Notes under the pieces: model-generated
The model's input: the letters and a program-made list of their open reading frames with translations, nothing else
What the model was told of the DNA's origin: nothing
Databases searched by the model: none
Assembly (NCBI GenBank): GCA_022842465.1
Contig: JALHPN010000048.1
Location: 1 to 45,736 of the forward strand
Length of the DNA: 45,736 nt
DNA from: Polyangiaceae bacterium
Lineage (GTDB): Bacteria > Myxococcota_A > Polyangia > Polyangiales > Polyangiaceae
Reading direction: 5' to 3'
Shown here: positions 8,036 to 16,238 of the stretch, in pieces
How positions within the stretch are numbered: position 1 is the first letter of the stretch
Layout: each line of letters starts with the position of its first letter
Position numbers and translations under genes: made by a program

Positions 8036-11000
8036 TCAGACCTGGCCGGGAGGTTCGACACTGGTCATAGCGGATCCCTGGGTGGGGGGTAGCCCGAGGA
8101 TGGCGAGGTACGCCGCGCGGACGTCCCGCGTCACGGCGGCGTATCGCGCGAGGAGCGCCTGGGCGGCCGCCTGAGGGGCGGCGCCCGCGGTCACGTCCCG
8201 GATCCCGAGGCGCCTGGCGAGCGCCGGCAGGCCCGGGGCGCCCTGCTCGATGAGGCTCGCGCTCGTGCCGTGGACGAACCGCAGCGCCTGCTCGAGGCGG
8301 CGGAGGAAGGCGTACCCCTCGCGCAGGATCGACGCATGTTGCGCATCGAGGTGACCGCTCGCCTCGAGCGCCGCGAGCGCCGTCTCCGTGTCCTGCGTGC
8401 GCACACGCGGATCCGCGCCGTGTCGCATCTGGAGCCACTGCGCCGCGAACTCCACGTCGACGATGCCTCCGTACCCGAGCTTCAGGTCGAAGCGCGTCGC
8501 GCCCTCGCGGGCGAGCTCGCGCTCCATCCGCATCCGGAGGCGGCCCATCTCCTCCGGGGGCGGCGCGCCTCGCTCGTAGGCGATCGTCGTCGCGACGCGG
8601 AGGACGCGCGCGCCGAGCTCCGCGTCACCGGCGCAAGGGCGCGCCTTCACCAGAGCCTGACGCTCCCAGTCGTGCGCCTCCTTCGACGTCGGTCCCGGGT
8701 GGGCGCTGCCCCGCCGCTCCCCCGCCGGCAGCCCGGCGCCGTCCGCGGTGACGCCGTGGTACCGGGCGAAGGCCTCGAGGCTCACGACGAGGAGCCCGTG
8801 ACTACCCGACGGGCGGAGGCGCGTGTCGAGCTCGTAACCCGGCCCCTCGCCGTGCGGAGTGCTCACGAGGCGGAGGACGCGCTGCGCGGCGCGCACGTAG
8901 CGCTCGGCCGCCGAGTCGTCGTCGTCCTTCGGCTCGTACACGAAGAAGATGTCGAGGTCCGAGCCGTAGCCGATCTCCCTCCCGCCGAGCTTGCCCATCC
9001 CGACGACCGCGAGTCCCCCCGAGAGGCCGCGCTCTTCGAGCGCGCGACGCGTCGCGGCCTCGAGCGTCGCGTCGGCGACGGCGGTGAGGACGAGGCCTGC
9101 TCCCCTCGTCGTGAGCTCGCCCGAGAGCTCCGCGAGCCCGGCCTCGATGATGACGCGCGCTTTCGCCCGCCGTAGCGCGCCGACGAACGCGTCGTCGGGG
9201 TCGATCGTGTCGGGGTGCACCGCGGCCGCGCGCTCGGCCGCCTCGATCTCCTCGCGCACGCGGAGGGCGGCGCTCGCAGGGGTCGGCGCCGAGCGGATGA
9301 AGAGGACCGCATCCATGAGCTCGGGGCGCGAGACGAGCGCCTCGCCGAGGAACGAGCTCGCACCGAAGAGGCCGACGACCTTGCGGAGGAGCTGGCGGTC
9401 CTCCGCCATCGCACGGGAGTAGACGCTCGGCGCCGCGAAGCGCGAGAAGAAGGACGCGAGGAAGCGCGTGGCCTGCTCCGGATCGGCCGCATCGGCGAGC
9501 GCGGCGAGGAGATCGGGTGCGAAGTCGGGGTACCGATCTCGCGTGCTCGCGCCGAGGGGGAGATCCGGTCGCCGCGCGAGCGCGACGAGATGCCGGGCGA
9601 GATCGGGCGACGCGCTCGGCGAGAAGTCGAGCCCGCCGATCCCCTCCGCGAGCGCGGTGAGGACGATCGCCTCCTCGCCCTCGTCGAGCGCGGCGAAGAG
9701 CGGCTCGAGGCGCGCAGCGCGGCTCGAGGCACCCGACGGCTCGATCGCGCGCGTGAGCGACGCGAAGCGCGCGGCGACCTTCCGGCGCGTCTTCTCGAGA
9801 TGCTTCTCGAGCTCGTGGCCCGAGGCGTGTCCTAGGGAGCGCGCGATCCCCTCGAGCCGCTCGCCGACGGGCAAGACGTGGGTCTGGAGCCCGGTCGAGA
9901 GCTGGATCCGGTGCTCGACGCGGCGGAGCTCGAGATAGGCCGTCTCGAGATCCCGAGCCTCGCGATCCGTCACGAGCCCACGCGAGAGGAGGCGACGGAG
10001 CGCTTCGAGCGTGTTCGGGTGACGGATGCGCGGCTCCTTCCCTCCCCAGATGAGCTGGAGGGACTGCACGAAGAACTCCGCCTCGCGGATGCCTCCCGTG
10101 CCGTGCTTCAAATCGCGGTCCGGATCGCTCGAGATCTCCGCGCGCGCGCGGAGGACGAGGCTCGACATCTCGTGCGAGATGCGCGGGTCGACCGCCTTCC
10201 GCCACACGAACGGTCCGAGCGCGTCGAGGATGCGGGCGCCGAGATCGAGATCCCCGGCGACGGGACGGGCGCGCACGAGGGCGGCCCGCTCCCAGGGGCG
10301 TCCCCACGTCTCGTAGTAGCGCTCCGCCGCCGCGAGCGCGTTGACGAGCGGACCGCGCGACCCCTCCGGGCGGAGGCGGAGATCCACCCGCCAGCAGAAG
10401 CCGTCGTCGGTCGGCTCCTCGAGCGTCGCGGTGAAGCGCTGCGTGATGCGCGCGAAGTGCTCGTGGAGCGTCTGCTCGACGGGGACGCCGTCCTTCCTCA
10501 CCTCGCCGTCGTCCGTTTCGTAGAACGGCAGGAGGTCGATGTCGCTCCCGACGTTCAGCTCGCGACCGCCGAGCTTGCCCATCCCGAGCACGACGAACTC
10601 GCAGCGTGCGCCAGCGGCCGCTCCCGCCGTCGTGCACGGTGTCCCGAAGCGCGCCTCGGCCCAGAGCGACGCCTCGCGGAGGGCGACCTCGATGCAGACC
10701 TGAGCCAGGTCCGACACCTCGCGCGAGGTCGTGTCGAGGTCGGCGCCCTGGTGCACGAGGAGCTCGCGCGCGCCGATGCGCAGTCGCTCGCGCTGGGCGA
10801 AGCGACGGAGGCCTCGACGGACGACCTCGAGATCCGACGGGTCGGGGACGTCCGCCTGGACGAGGCGGCGGTAGGTGCGAAGGTCGCGCGCGATGCGGAG
10901 CTTGCCCCGCGCGAGGGCGATGACGTCCTCCGGGCGCGTCGTGATCTGGGAGACGAGCGCGGGATAGGCCGCGGACAGGACGGCCGCGAGCTGCACGGCG

Positions 11001-11101
11001 CCCTCGTCGGGAGCGAGGCCGCGAGCCCGAGCCGCCTCGAGGTAGGTCTGCGCCAGCGCGGCGCCGCCGTCGCCTTCGAGCGCGTTGAGGATGCGCTTCA
11101 C
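8036..11101 (-). CDS. glnE: Bifunctional glutamine synthetase adenylyltransferase/deadenylyltransferase
   Basis: GlnE adds and removes AMP on glutamine synthetase in response to PII proteins. The 1021-residue protein, slightly longer than E. coli GlnE, contains two nucleotidyltransferase domains, each with GMGKLGGRE followed by the metal-binding GSDxD: GSDID at 185-189 (N-terminal deadenylylating half) and GSDLD near residue 712 (C-terminal adenylylating half). Both look intact. The start is GTG 11101, overlapping the previous stop as GTGA, which implies translational coupling; the open frame continues far upstream only as a shadow of the lipoprotein gene. No glnA, glnB or glnD gene is in the window, and the lipoprotein/protease neighbours are unusual company. 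Confidence 0.95.
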   Translation of the reverse strand: MKRILNALEGDGGAALAQTYLEAARARGLAPDEGAVQLAAVLSAAYPALVSQITTRPEDVIALARGKLRIARDLRTYRRLVQADVPDPSDLEVVRRGLRRFAQRERLRIGARELLVHQGADLDTTSREVSDLAQVCIEVALREASLWAEARFGTPCTTAGAAAGARCEFVVLGMGKLGGRELNVGSDIDLLPFYETDDGEVRKDGVPVEQTLHEHFARITQRFTATLEEPTDDGFCWRVDLRLRPEGSRGPLVNALAAAERYYETWGRPWERAALVRARPVAGDLDLGARILDALGPFVWRKAVDPRISHEMSSLVLRARAEISSDPDRDLKHGTGGIREAEFFVQSLQLIWGGKEPRIRHPNTLEALRRLLSRGLVTDREARDLETAYLELRRVEHRIQLSTGLQTHVLPVGERLEGIARSLGHASGHELEKHLEKTRRKVAARFASLTRAIEPSGASSRAARLEPLFAALDEGEEAIVLTALAEGIGGLDFSPSASPDLARHLVALARRPDLPLGASTRDRYPDFAPDLLAALADAADPEQATRFLASFFSRFAAPSVYSRAMAEDRQLLRKVVGLFGASSFLGEALVSRPELMDAVLFIRSAPTPASAALRVREEIEAAERAAAVHPDTIDPDDAFVGALRRAKARVIIEAGLAELSGELTTRGAGLVLTAVADATLEAATRRALEERGLSGGLAVVGMGKLGGREIGYGSDLDIFFVYEPKDDDDSAAERYVRAAQRVLRLVSTPHGEGPGYELDTRLRPSGSHGLLVVSLEAFARYHGVTADGAGLPAGERRGSAHPGPTSKEAHDWERQALVKARPCAGDAELGARVLRVATTIAYERGAPPPEEMGRLRMRMERELAREGATRFDLKLGYGGIVDVEFAAQWLQMRHGADPRVRTQDTETALAALEASGHLDAQHASILREGYAFLRRLEQALRFVHGTSASLIEQGAPGLPALARRLGIRDVTAGAAPQAAAQALLARYAAVTRDVRAAYLAILGLPPTQGSAMTSVEPPGQV

Positions 11102-12120
11102 GGCGCCCCCTCGTCCGACTCGTCGCGATCGGCGCTCGCGATCGGGACCTGCGGATCCTCCACGACGTCGCCCGTGTCGGGGTCGACCCGCCAGGTGAAG
11201 AAGAAGAACCCTCCTGGCCCGGGCGACGGGAACGAGGTCGGCGGGCGCGCCTTCGCCACGTCGACGCGGTAGACGAGGCGATACGATCGGTACGAGCCGA
11301 GCGGGCCCGCGGCGATGTGGATGTCGGGCCGCACGGCGCGGACGTCTTCGGCGAGGACCTTGCCGAGCTCGAGGCGCGTGCTTGCACGCGTCCGCGTCGG
11401 CTCGTCCGGCGCCTTGCCCGACGGGACGAGGGCGAAGAGGCGACGGCCGATCACCTTCGCGAGGACGCGCGGGTCGTCCGGCCCGAGGAGCGGATCCACG
11501 GTGAGGTTGATCCGCGGGTGGATCTCGCTCTCCTGCTCGAACCCGAGGACGCGCCCGTCGCCGTCGAAGGCGGCCACGATCGAGACGTGGGACGCGAGCT
11601 CTGGAAACGCGAGGAACCCGCGCATCGGGATCGTCCCGTGCGCGCGGACGCGGCGAGACGCGGGCTCGAACTGGAGTGCGCCGTGGTGATGGAAATCGTC
11701 GACGTCGATCTGGAGCTTCGGGAGCTCGCGCGTCGGGATCCCGAGGAGATCGCCGTTCGCCTGGAGGAACCCCGTCATCAGAGCGTCGAGGGCCTCGACC
11801 GAGAGCGCGGCCGCGCGCGCCTCCTCCTCGGGCGTCCCGCGCCCGGGGCGTCGCGGCAGGTCCCGCCGCGCGCGGCGGAGGTGGCCCGCGAAGTCGTCGA
11901 CCTGCTCGGGTCCCTCCCAGACCCACGAGGGCGATCCGGGGTTGCGCCGGGCGAGCTCGTCGAACGTCGCGCGGCGAGCGCCCGTCGTGACGACGCGGAC
12001 GATGACGACGTGCCTACGACCGTCGGGCTTCGAGGTGGCGGTCGGCGCGCGCGCGGGCGTCCTCGAGCAGGCAGCGAGGGTCGGGAGGGCGAGGAGGAGG
12101 GCGACCGCAGGCCGGGTCAC
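11098..12120 (-). CDS. Lipoprotein of unknown function upstream of glnE
   Basis: A 340-residue protein starting at GTG 12120, which overlaps the stop of the CPBP gene as GTGA. The signal peptide is short and ends in LAAC (Cys near residue 17), so lipidation is expected. The body has mixed charged and beta-type segments, a His cluster (FHHHG), and a Phe-rich stretch GGFFFFTW near the C terminus. I recognise no family. It is coupled at both ends, to the CPBP protease before it and to glnE after it, so the three are almost certainly co-expressed. Envelope location is inferred from the signal only. Confidence 0.78.
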   Translation of the reverse strand: MTRPAVALLLALPTLAACSRTPARAPTATSKPDGRRHVVIVRVVTTGARRATFDELARRNPGSPSWVWEGPEQVDDFAGHLRRARRDLPRRPGRGTPEEEARAAALSVEALDALMTGFLQANGDLLGIPTRELPKLQIDVDDFHHHGALQFEPASRRVRAHGTIPMRGFLAFPELASHVSIVAAFDGDGRVLGFEQESEIHPRINLTVDPLLGPDDPRVLAKVIGRRLFALVPSGKAPDEPTRTRASTRLELGKVLAEDVRAVRPDIHIAAGPLGSYRSYRLVYRVDVAKARPPTSFPSPGPGGFFFFTWRVDPDTGDVVEDPQVPIASADRDESDEGAP

Positions 12121-12800
12121 ACGCTCGGTCCCCACAGCCGAAACATCATGAGCACGGTCCAGTCGAAGAGCGCGTGCGCGATGATGCTCGGGAGGAGCCG
12201 CTCGAACCGGCGCGCCATTCCGCCGAAGAGGAGCCCCGCGCCGAGCGCGCCGAGCGGGAGAAACGGGTTCGCCCCCGCGACGGGATCGCGGAGACCCCAG
12301 ACCGCAGGGACGTGCGCGAGCGCATAGAGGACCGCCGACCAGACCCACGCCCGCGTCGTGCCGATGCGCTCCTCGAGGAGCGTCGTCACGAGGCCGCGCC
12401 AGAGGACCTCCTCCGCCACGCTCATCACGACGATGACGAGGACGACGACCCAGACGCTCCGCCGCAGCATCGACGGATCGCCGAGCTGCAGGTAGAGGCG
12501 CGCGAGCCAGCTCTCGCGCGCGGTGCCGACGGGGGCGATGACGCGCGACGCGGCGTAGGCGAGCCCGAAGAGGACGCCCGCCGCCGCGAACCCGCGGGTG
12601 AAGTCCCCGGATCGCACGGTGAACCAGCTCCGGAGGACGCCGTCCTGCCAGGCCTTGTGGACCCCGTAGCCGGCGAAGATGAGCGTCGGCGCGGCCATCA
12701 CGATCACGAACGAGAGCGTACCGGCGCGCTCGACCTGGAAGGCGAAGTGGGCGGCGACGGCGATCGTCGCGACGATGGCAGCGAGGAAGCCGAACTGCAC
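12117..12800 (-). CDS. CPBP family intramembrane metalloprotease
   Basis: This 227-residue, strongly hydrophobic protein has the CPBP motif set: EEVLWRG (EExxxR), ALAHVP (xxxH) and HALFDW near the end. It should be a polytopic inner-membrane protease or prenyl-protein-type peptidase. Translation begins at GTG 12800 (first residues MQFGFLAAIV), with only a weak ribosome site (agaagc). The stop overlaps the GTG of the lipoprotein gene. A stem-loop at 12817-12834 separates it from the 719-residue membrane protein gene upstream, so its transcription may be partly independent of that gene. Confidence 0.85.
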   Translation of the reverse strand: MQFGFLAAIVATIAVAAHFAFQVERAGTLSFVIVMAAPTLIFAGYGVHKAWQDGVLRSWFTVRSGDFTRGFAAAGVLFGLAYAASRVIAPVGTARESWLARLYLQLGDPSMLRRSVWVVVLVIVVMSVAEEVLWRGLVTTLLEERIGTTRAWVWSAVLYALAHVPAVWGLRDPVAGANPFLPLGALGAGLLFGGMARRFERLLPSIIAHALFDWTVLMMFRLWGPSV

Positions 12801-12816
12801 GGGGAGCTTCTAACAC

Positions 12817-12834
12817 CCTCCGGCCCTCCGGAGG
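12817..12834 (-). terminator. Stem-loop between the 719-aa membrane protein gene and the CPBP gene
   Basis: A perfect 7-bp inverted repeat, CCTCCGG/CCGGAGG with a 4-base loop, begins 3 bases after the stop at 12837. No run of T follows on the minus strand, only gtgttag, so it is either a weak terminator, an attenuator or an RNA-stabilising hairpin. Confidence 0.4.
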
Positions 12835-12836
12835 AG

Positions 12837-14996
12837 TCAGAAGGGGGACGACCCCTCGGGCAGCGGGGCGTCGAGATCCCCGATCGCGGCGGCCTTCGGC
12901 TCGGGGCGACGAGACAGGCGGGCGACGACGCGGGCCTTGAGCCCGAGGAGCTCGGCTCGGTGCGCCCACGCGAGGAGCGCGACGAGCGCGGCCCAGCCGA
13001 GGTGGAGGATCGCGACGAAGGTGCGGGTCATGTAGACGACCCGGGGGGTGAGCGGGCGCTCGTGGGTCGCGAGCTGGAGCGACGTCCGGACGTATCGCTC
13101 CGAGGTGGGCATCGAGATCGACACCGGCGTCACGCCCGTCTGCGTCTCGAGAGAGCTCGCGTCGAAGGATCCGGACGAGAACGCGACCTCCGCCGTGGGC
13201 ACCTCCGGCGCGCGAACCGCCATGTCGCCGTGCGACGCGCCCGCGCCGTCGACGTAGCCGGAGTCCGAGGAGAGCGCCGAGCGACCGGTGAGGAGCGCGA
13301 CGATCATCGCCGCGCCCGCGGCGCCGAAGAGCGGGATCCCGCGCGTGAAGCGCGACGCGACGAAGACGCTCCCGGCGACGAAGAGCCCGCCGCTCGCGAC
13401 CACGAACGCCGTCGGCGAGACGAACCAGAGCCCGGAGACGGCGAGGCTGCCGACGAGACGCGTGCGACGCGTGCGGAAGCCGAAGCAGGCGAGCGCGATC
13501 CCGATCGCGGCGGCGGCGAGGTCACCGCGCCCGAGCCCGAGGAGGACGTGGTCTCCCCCGAGGACGGCGAGCGGGACGACGTCGCCCGGCAGGCCGATCG
13601 TGATCTCCGTGCGGCTGGTCGTGATCGGATACGCGCTCGTCGGGATCGCGAGCGCCCCGACGAGCGGCGTCACCTTCGCGGACGCGAGCGACTGGACCCG
13701 GATCTGGTGCGAGCCGGACCTCACCGGGACGAGCACCTCGCGCGCCCCGGCCTCCGCGTGGAGGATCCGCTGCGCCACGGCGTCGGCCGAGAGGTAGACC
13801 GCCTTCCCCGCGGGCGTGAACGACAAGATCTCGAGACCGTGGTTGTCGAGGGTGAGGGTCTCGTCGCTCACGACCTCCCCTCGCCCGGTGACGGCGACGA
13901 ACCTCCGGTTCGAGCGCGCGACGGCGGCGAGGACGTCGCCGCGGACCAGCGAGCGCGCCTCGAGATCGACGTGCTGTCCGCGCTGGACGAGGTACGCCCG
14001 CGCGCTCGGCAGGACGGGCACGAGGTGGGTCTGCGCGACGTCGACGAGCTTGGCCTCGCCGGAGACGGTCACGCGGTGCTCCGGGTCCGACTCGACGAGC
14101 CACCACTCGTAGGACGAGCGCTCGTCCGGCGCGAGCGAGAGCTGGCCGTTCGCGGGCAGCTTGCCGAGCGTCCCGGTCACGAGCACGTCCGCCGTGTTGC
14201 CGAGGACCTCGAGGACGAGCCGGTCGCCGTCGATGCGGTGCCCGGCGACGCCCTCGACGGACGCGACCTTCTCGCCGAGGCGGAGAGGGAGCTCGATCTT
14301 CCCGATGTCGTCGGCCTCCTGCGCGGAGACCTTGTAGGAGAACGACGGCTCGTTGGAAAACCGGTACGACCGGCCGAGCCGGAAGACGGGCTTCGGCTTG
14401 TTGGCGACGGCCTTCACCTCCTGGCCCTCGATCATGGGATCGAAGTGGAGGACGGTGCTCGAGAGGCCGCTGAGGTGCTCGCCCTCCACGAGGCGCCCCT
14501 TGGAGAGGGACGCGTCCATCGTGAGGAGCGGGCCCGCGACGCTCAACATCCAGTCACGGCCGAGGGCGAGCTTCCCGCGGAGGGTGAAGGCGCGCTTCGA
14601 GGTGAAGAGCACGTAGCTGTCGCCCTCCATCCCGACCGACGCGCGCGCGCCGTCGATCGTCACGTCGTCGAGACGCACCTGCCCGGGAGGGCCGAAGAGC
14701 GGGATCCTCTGCTCCTCCTTCGCGCGGACCTCGCCGGTGAGCTCGAAGGCGATCGCCCCGTCGACTTGCCCGCGGAGGGTGAGCTTCGAGAGGAGGAAGC
14801 AGTCCTTCTCACAAGGTGGGGCGGGCTCGGGAGCCGGCGTCGTCGCGGTCGCTACCGCCTGGGGCGCGTACGGGAGGATCACGCCGGTCGGCTCGATCTC
14901 TCGGGCCTGGGCCGGGGACGCGAGGAGCCCCGCCCCGAGGACGGCCGCGACGGAGAGGGCGAGCGCGGAGAACGGCGACCGGAGGGAGATCGGCAT
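12837..14996 (-). CDS. Membrane-anchored protein of unknown family with large periplasmic N-terminal part
   Basis: The 719-residue product starts at ATG 14996, chosen because it places a good cleavable signal (ends ASPAQA, about residue 31) at the N terminus; an upstream ATG at 15038 adds 14 residues without a clear ribosome site. Residues 32 to about 490 are beta-rich and presumably periplasmic, with a CEKDC pair near the mature N terminus. Several hydrophobic helices follow at about 490-590, then a Ser/Thr-rich region, a further transmembrane helix near 670 (LHLGWAALVALLAW) and a short basic cytosolic tail. I recognise no family or catalytic motif. Spacing of 99 bases from the coiled-coil gene and common orientation suggest shared transcription. 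Confidence 0.75.
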   Translation of the reverse strand: MPISLRSPFSALALSVAAVLGAGLLASPAQAREIEPTGVILPYAPQAVATATTPAPEPAPPCEKDCFLLSKLTLRGQVDGAIAFELTGEVRAKEEQRIPLFGPPGQVRLDDVTIDGARASVGMEGDSYVLFTSKRAFTLRGKLALGRDWMLSVAGPLLTMDASLSKGRLVEGEHLSGLSSTVLHFDPMIEGQEVKAVANKPKPVFRLGRSYRFSNEPSFSYKVSAQEADDIGKIELPLRLGEKVASVEGVAGHRIDGDRLVLEVLGNTADVLVTGTLGKLPANGQLSLAPDERSSYEWWLVESDPEHRVTVSGEAKLVDVAQTHLVPVLPSARAYLVQRGQHVDLEARSLVRGDVLAAVARSNRRFVAVTGRGEVVSDETLTLDNHGLEILSFTPAGKAVYLSADAVAQRILHAEAGAREVLVPVRSGSHQIRVQSLASAKVTPLVGALAIPTSAYPITTSRTEITIGLPGDVVPLAVLGGDHVLLGLGRGDLAAAAIGIALACFGFRTRRTRLVGSLAVSGLWFVSPTAFVVASGGLFVAGSVFVASRFTRGIPLFGAAGAAMIVALLTGRSALSSDSGYVDGAGASHGDMAVRAPEVPTAEVAFSSGSFDASSLETQTGVTPVSISMPTSERYVRTSLQLATHERPLTPRVVYMTRTFVAILHLGWAALVALLAWAHRAELLGLKARVVARLSRRPEPKAAAIGDLDAPLPEGSSPF

Positions 14997-15095
14997 GCTC
15001 GATGGCTGACCACGGCGGCCGCCGTAGGTTCCCGCCACGGACGAGGATCTTCTGGACGTCCACGCCGCGTCGGGGATTTCACGTGTCCGCGCACG

Positions 15096-15767
15096 TCAGG
15101 AGTCGGACGCGAAGTCGTCGGGGTCGATCTCGCCGCGCTGCCTCCTCCGCAGGTCGAGGACACCGAGCGACGCGGCCATGATGCCGAAGACGACGAGCAA
15201 GCCTGCGGTGATCGTCCATCCGATGGAGAGCTTCTCGACGATGCGGACGTCCGGCGAGAGGGGCGGGGCCATCCGACCGACGCCGCCCCGCGGCGGCGAC
15301 GGGACCCAGCAGCGCAACGCCCTCCCGCCCTGCTCGCCCGCGTAGAACGAGTACGTACGGCCGTCCACGACGTACTCGGCGAGGTGCGTGTCGCCGTCGT
15401 AGCGGGTCGAGCACGTCGCCTCGGCCCAGAGGTGAGGGCGCGCGGCCGAGGCGAGATGCACCGAGAAGACGAGCAAGCCGAGGATCGTCGATCCGAGCGC
15501 GACGCGGCGGGTCTGCACGGACCTCGCGACCTCGCGAGGCGTGAGCTCGCGGATTCCGAGCTCCTTCGTGCGCTTCTGGATCTGGTGCTCGAGCTTCGCG
15601 AGCTCCGACGTGAGCTCCCGCGATTCGCGCGCGACCTTCGCCGCCTCCTTCTTGGAGCGCGTGCGCGGCCTCGGCTCGGGGTCGGGAAGCGCGCGGAGAG
15701 CCGTGAGCTCGTCCTCGAGCCTCGCGAGCTCGCGTCGCAAGGACTCGTGCGGACTCCGGTAGTCCAT
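15096..15767 (-). CDS. Small membrane protein with N-terminal coiled coil (unknown function)
   Basis: The 223-residue protein begins with about 85 charged, Leu/Glu-heptad residues predicted by eye to form a coiled coil. A first transmembrane helix lies near 103-120 (STILGLLVFSVHLAS), then a roughly 65-residue loop with two Cys residues, a second helix near 182-204 (TAGLLVVFGIMAASLG) and an acidic end DPDDFASDS. No family is recognised. Its start shares one base with the stop of the preceding gene, a protein of very similar plan, so the two are probably translated together and may form a complex. Confidence 0.72.
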   Translation of the reverse strand: MDYRSPHESLRRELARLEDELTALRALPDPEPRPRTRSKKEAAKVARESRELTSELAKLEHQIQKRTKELGIRELTPREVARSVQTRRVALGSTILGLLVFSVHLASAARPHLWAEATCSTRYDGDTHLAEYVVDGRTYSFYAGEQGGRALRCWVPSPPRGGVGRMAPPLSPDVRIVEKLSIGWTITAGLLVVFGIMAASLGVLDLRRRQRGEIDPDDFASDS

Positions 15768-16234
15768 CAGAGGAAGTCACCGTCGAGGTTGCCCGAGTCG
15801 GCGCGGTACTTCGCGAAGCGCGCCCGCGCGACGAGGGCGAGACCGAGGACGACCGGCAGCGCGACGACGAGGGCGATGAGCGACGGCATCTCGGTCTCCG
15901 GATGGGCCGCCTTCTGCCAGAGGAGGACGCCGAAGGTGAGGAGCCCCGGGGCGGCGATGACGACGCCGGTGATCGCGAGCGACTGCCGGAGCGATGCCTC
16001 GACCGACGGCGACCGCCTCGTCGGCGTCGCCGAGAGCTCGGCGAGCCGAGCGCGCGCGGCTTCGATCTTCGCCCGGAGCGCGTCGTTCGTCGGGTCGGAC
16101 GGCGGCAGCGGCGCGGCGGAGCGCTCGACGCGGGCGCGGTGAGCCTGGATGTCGGCGATCGCCGCGCGAGCGTCGGCGACGCGCGCCGCGAGCTCGGCGA
16201 GCTCCTCGTCGGGCTCGTGCTCCGTCGTCCCCAT
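15767..16234 (-). CDS. Small membrane protein with N-terminal coiled coil (unknown function)
   Basis: A 155-residue protein: residues 5-70 are Ala/Glu/Arg-rich and heptad-like, followed by two transmembrane helices (about 87-106 and 116-135) and a short tail ending LDGDFL. The arrangement (coiled coil, two helices, acidic end) matches the next gene although sequence similarity is low. It starts 4 bases after the pectate-lyase-like gene stops, so it belongs to the same transcript. No motif suggests an enzymatic role; a scaffold or membrane-complex subunit is possible. Confidence 0.7.
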   Translation of the reverse strand: MGTTEHEPDEELAELAARVADARAAIADIQAHRARVERSAAPLPPSDPTNDALRAKIEAARARLAELSATPTRRSPSVEASLRQSLAITGVVIAAPGLLTFGVLLWQKAAHPETEMPSLIALVVALPVVLGLALVARARFAKYRADSGNLDGDFL

Positions 16235-16238
16235 GCCG

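Noticed and set aside
12174..16142. A 1322-codon open frame on the plus strand
   Set aside because: It runs antisense to five supported genes. Composition is a repeated Arg/Glu/Asp pattern typical of the complementary frame of GC-rich coding DNA, with no domain or signal.
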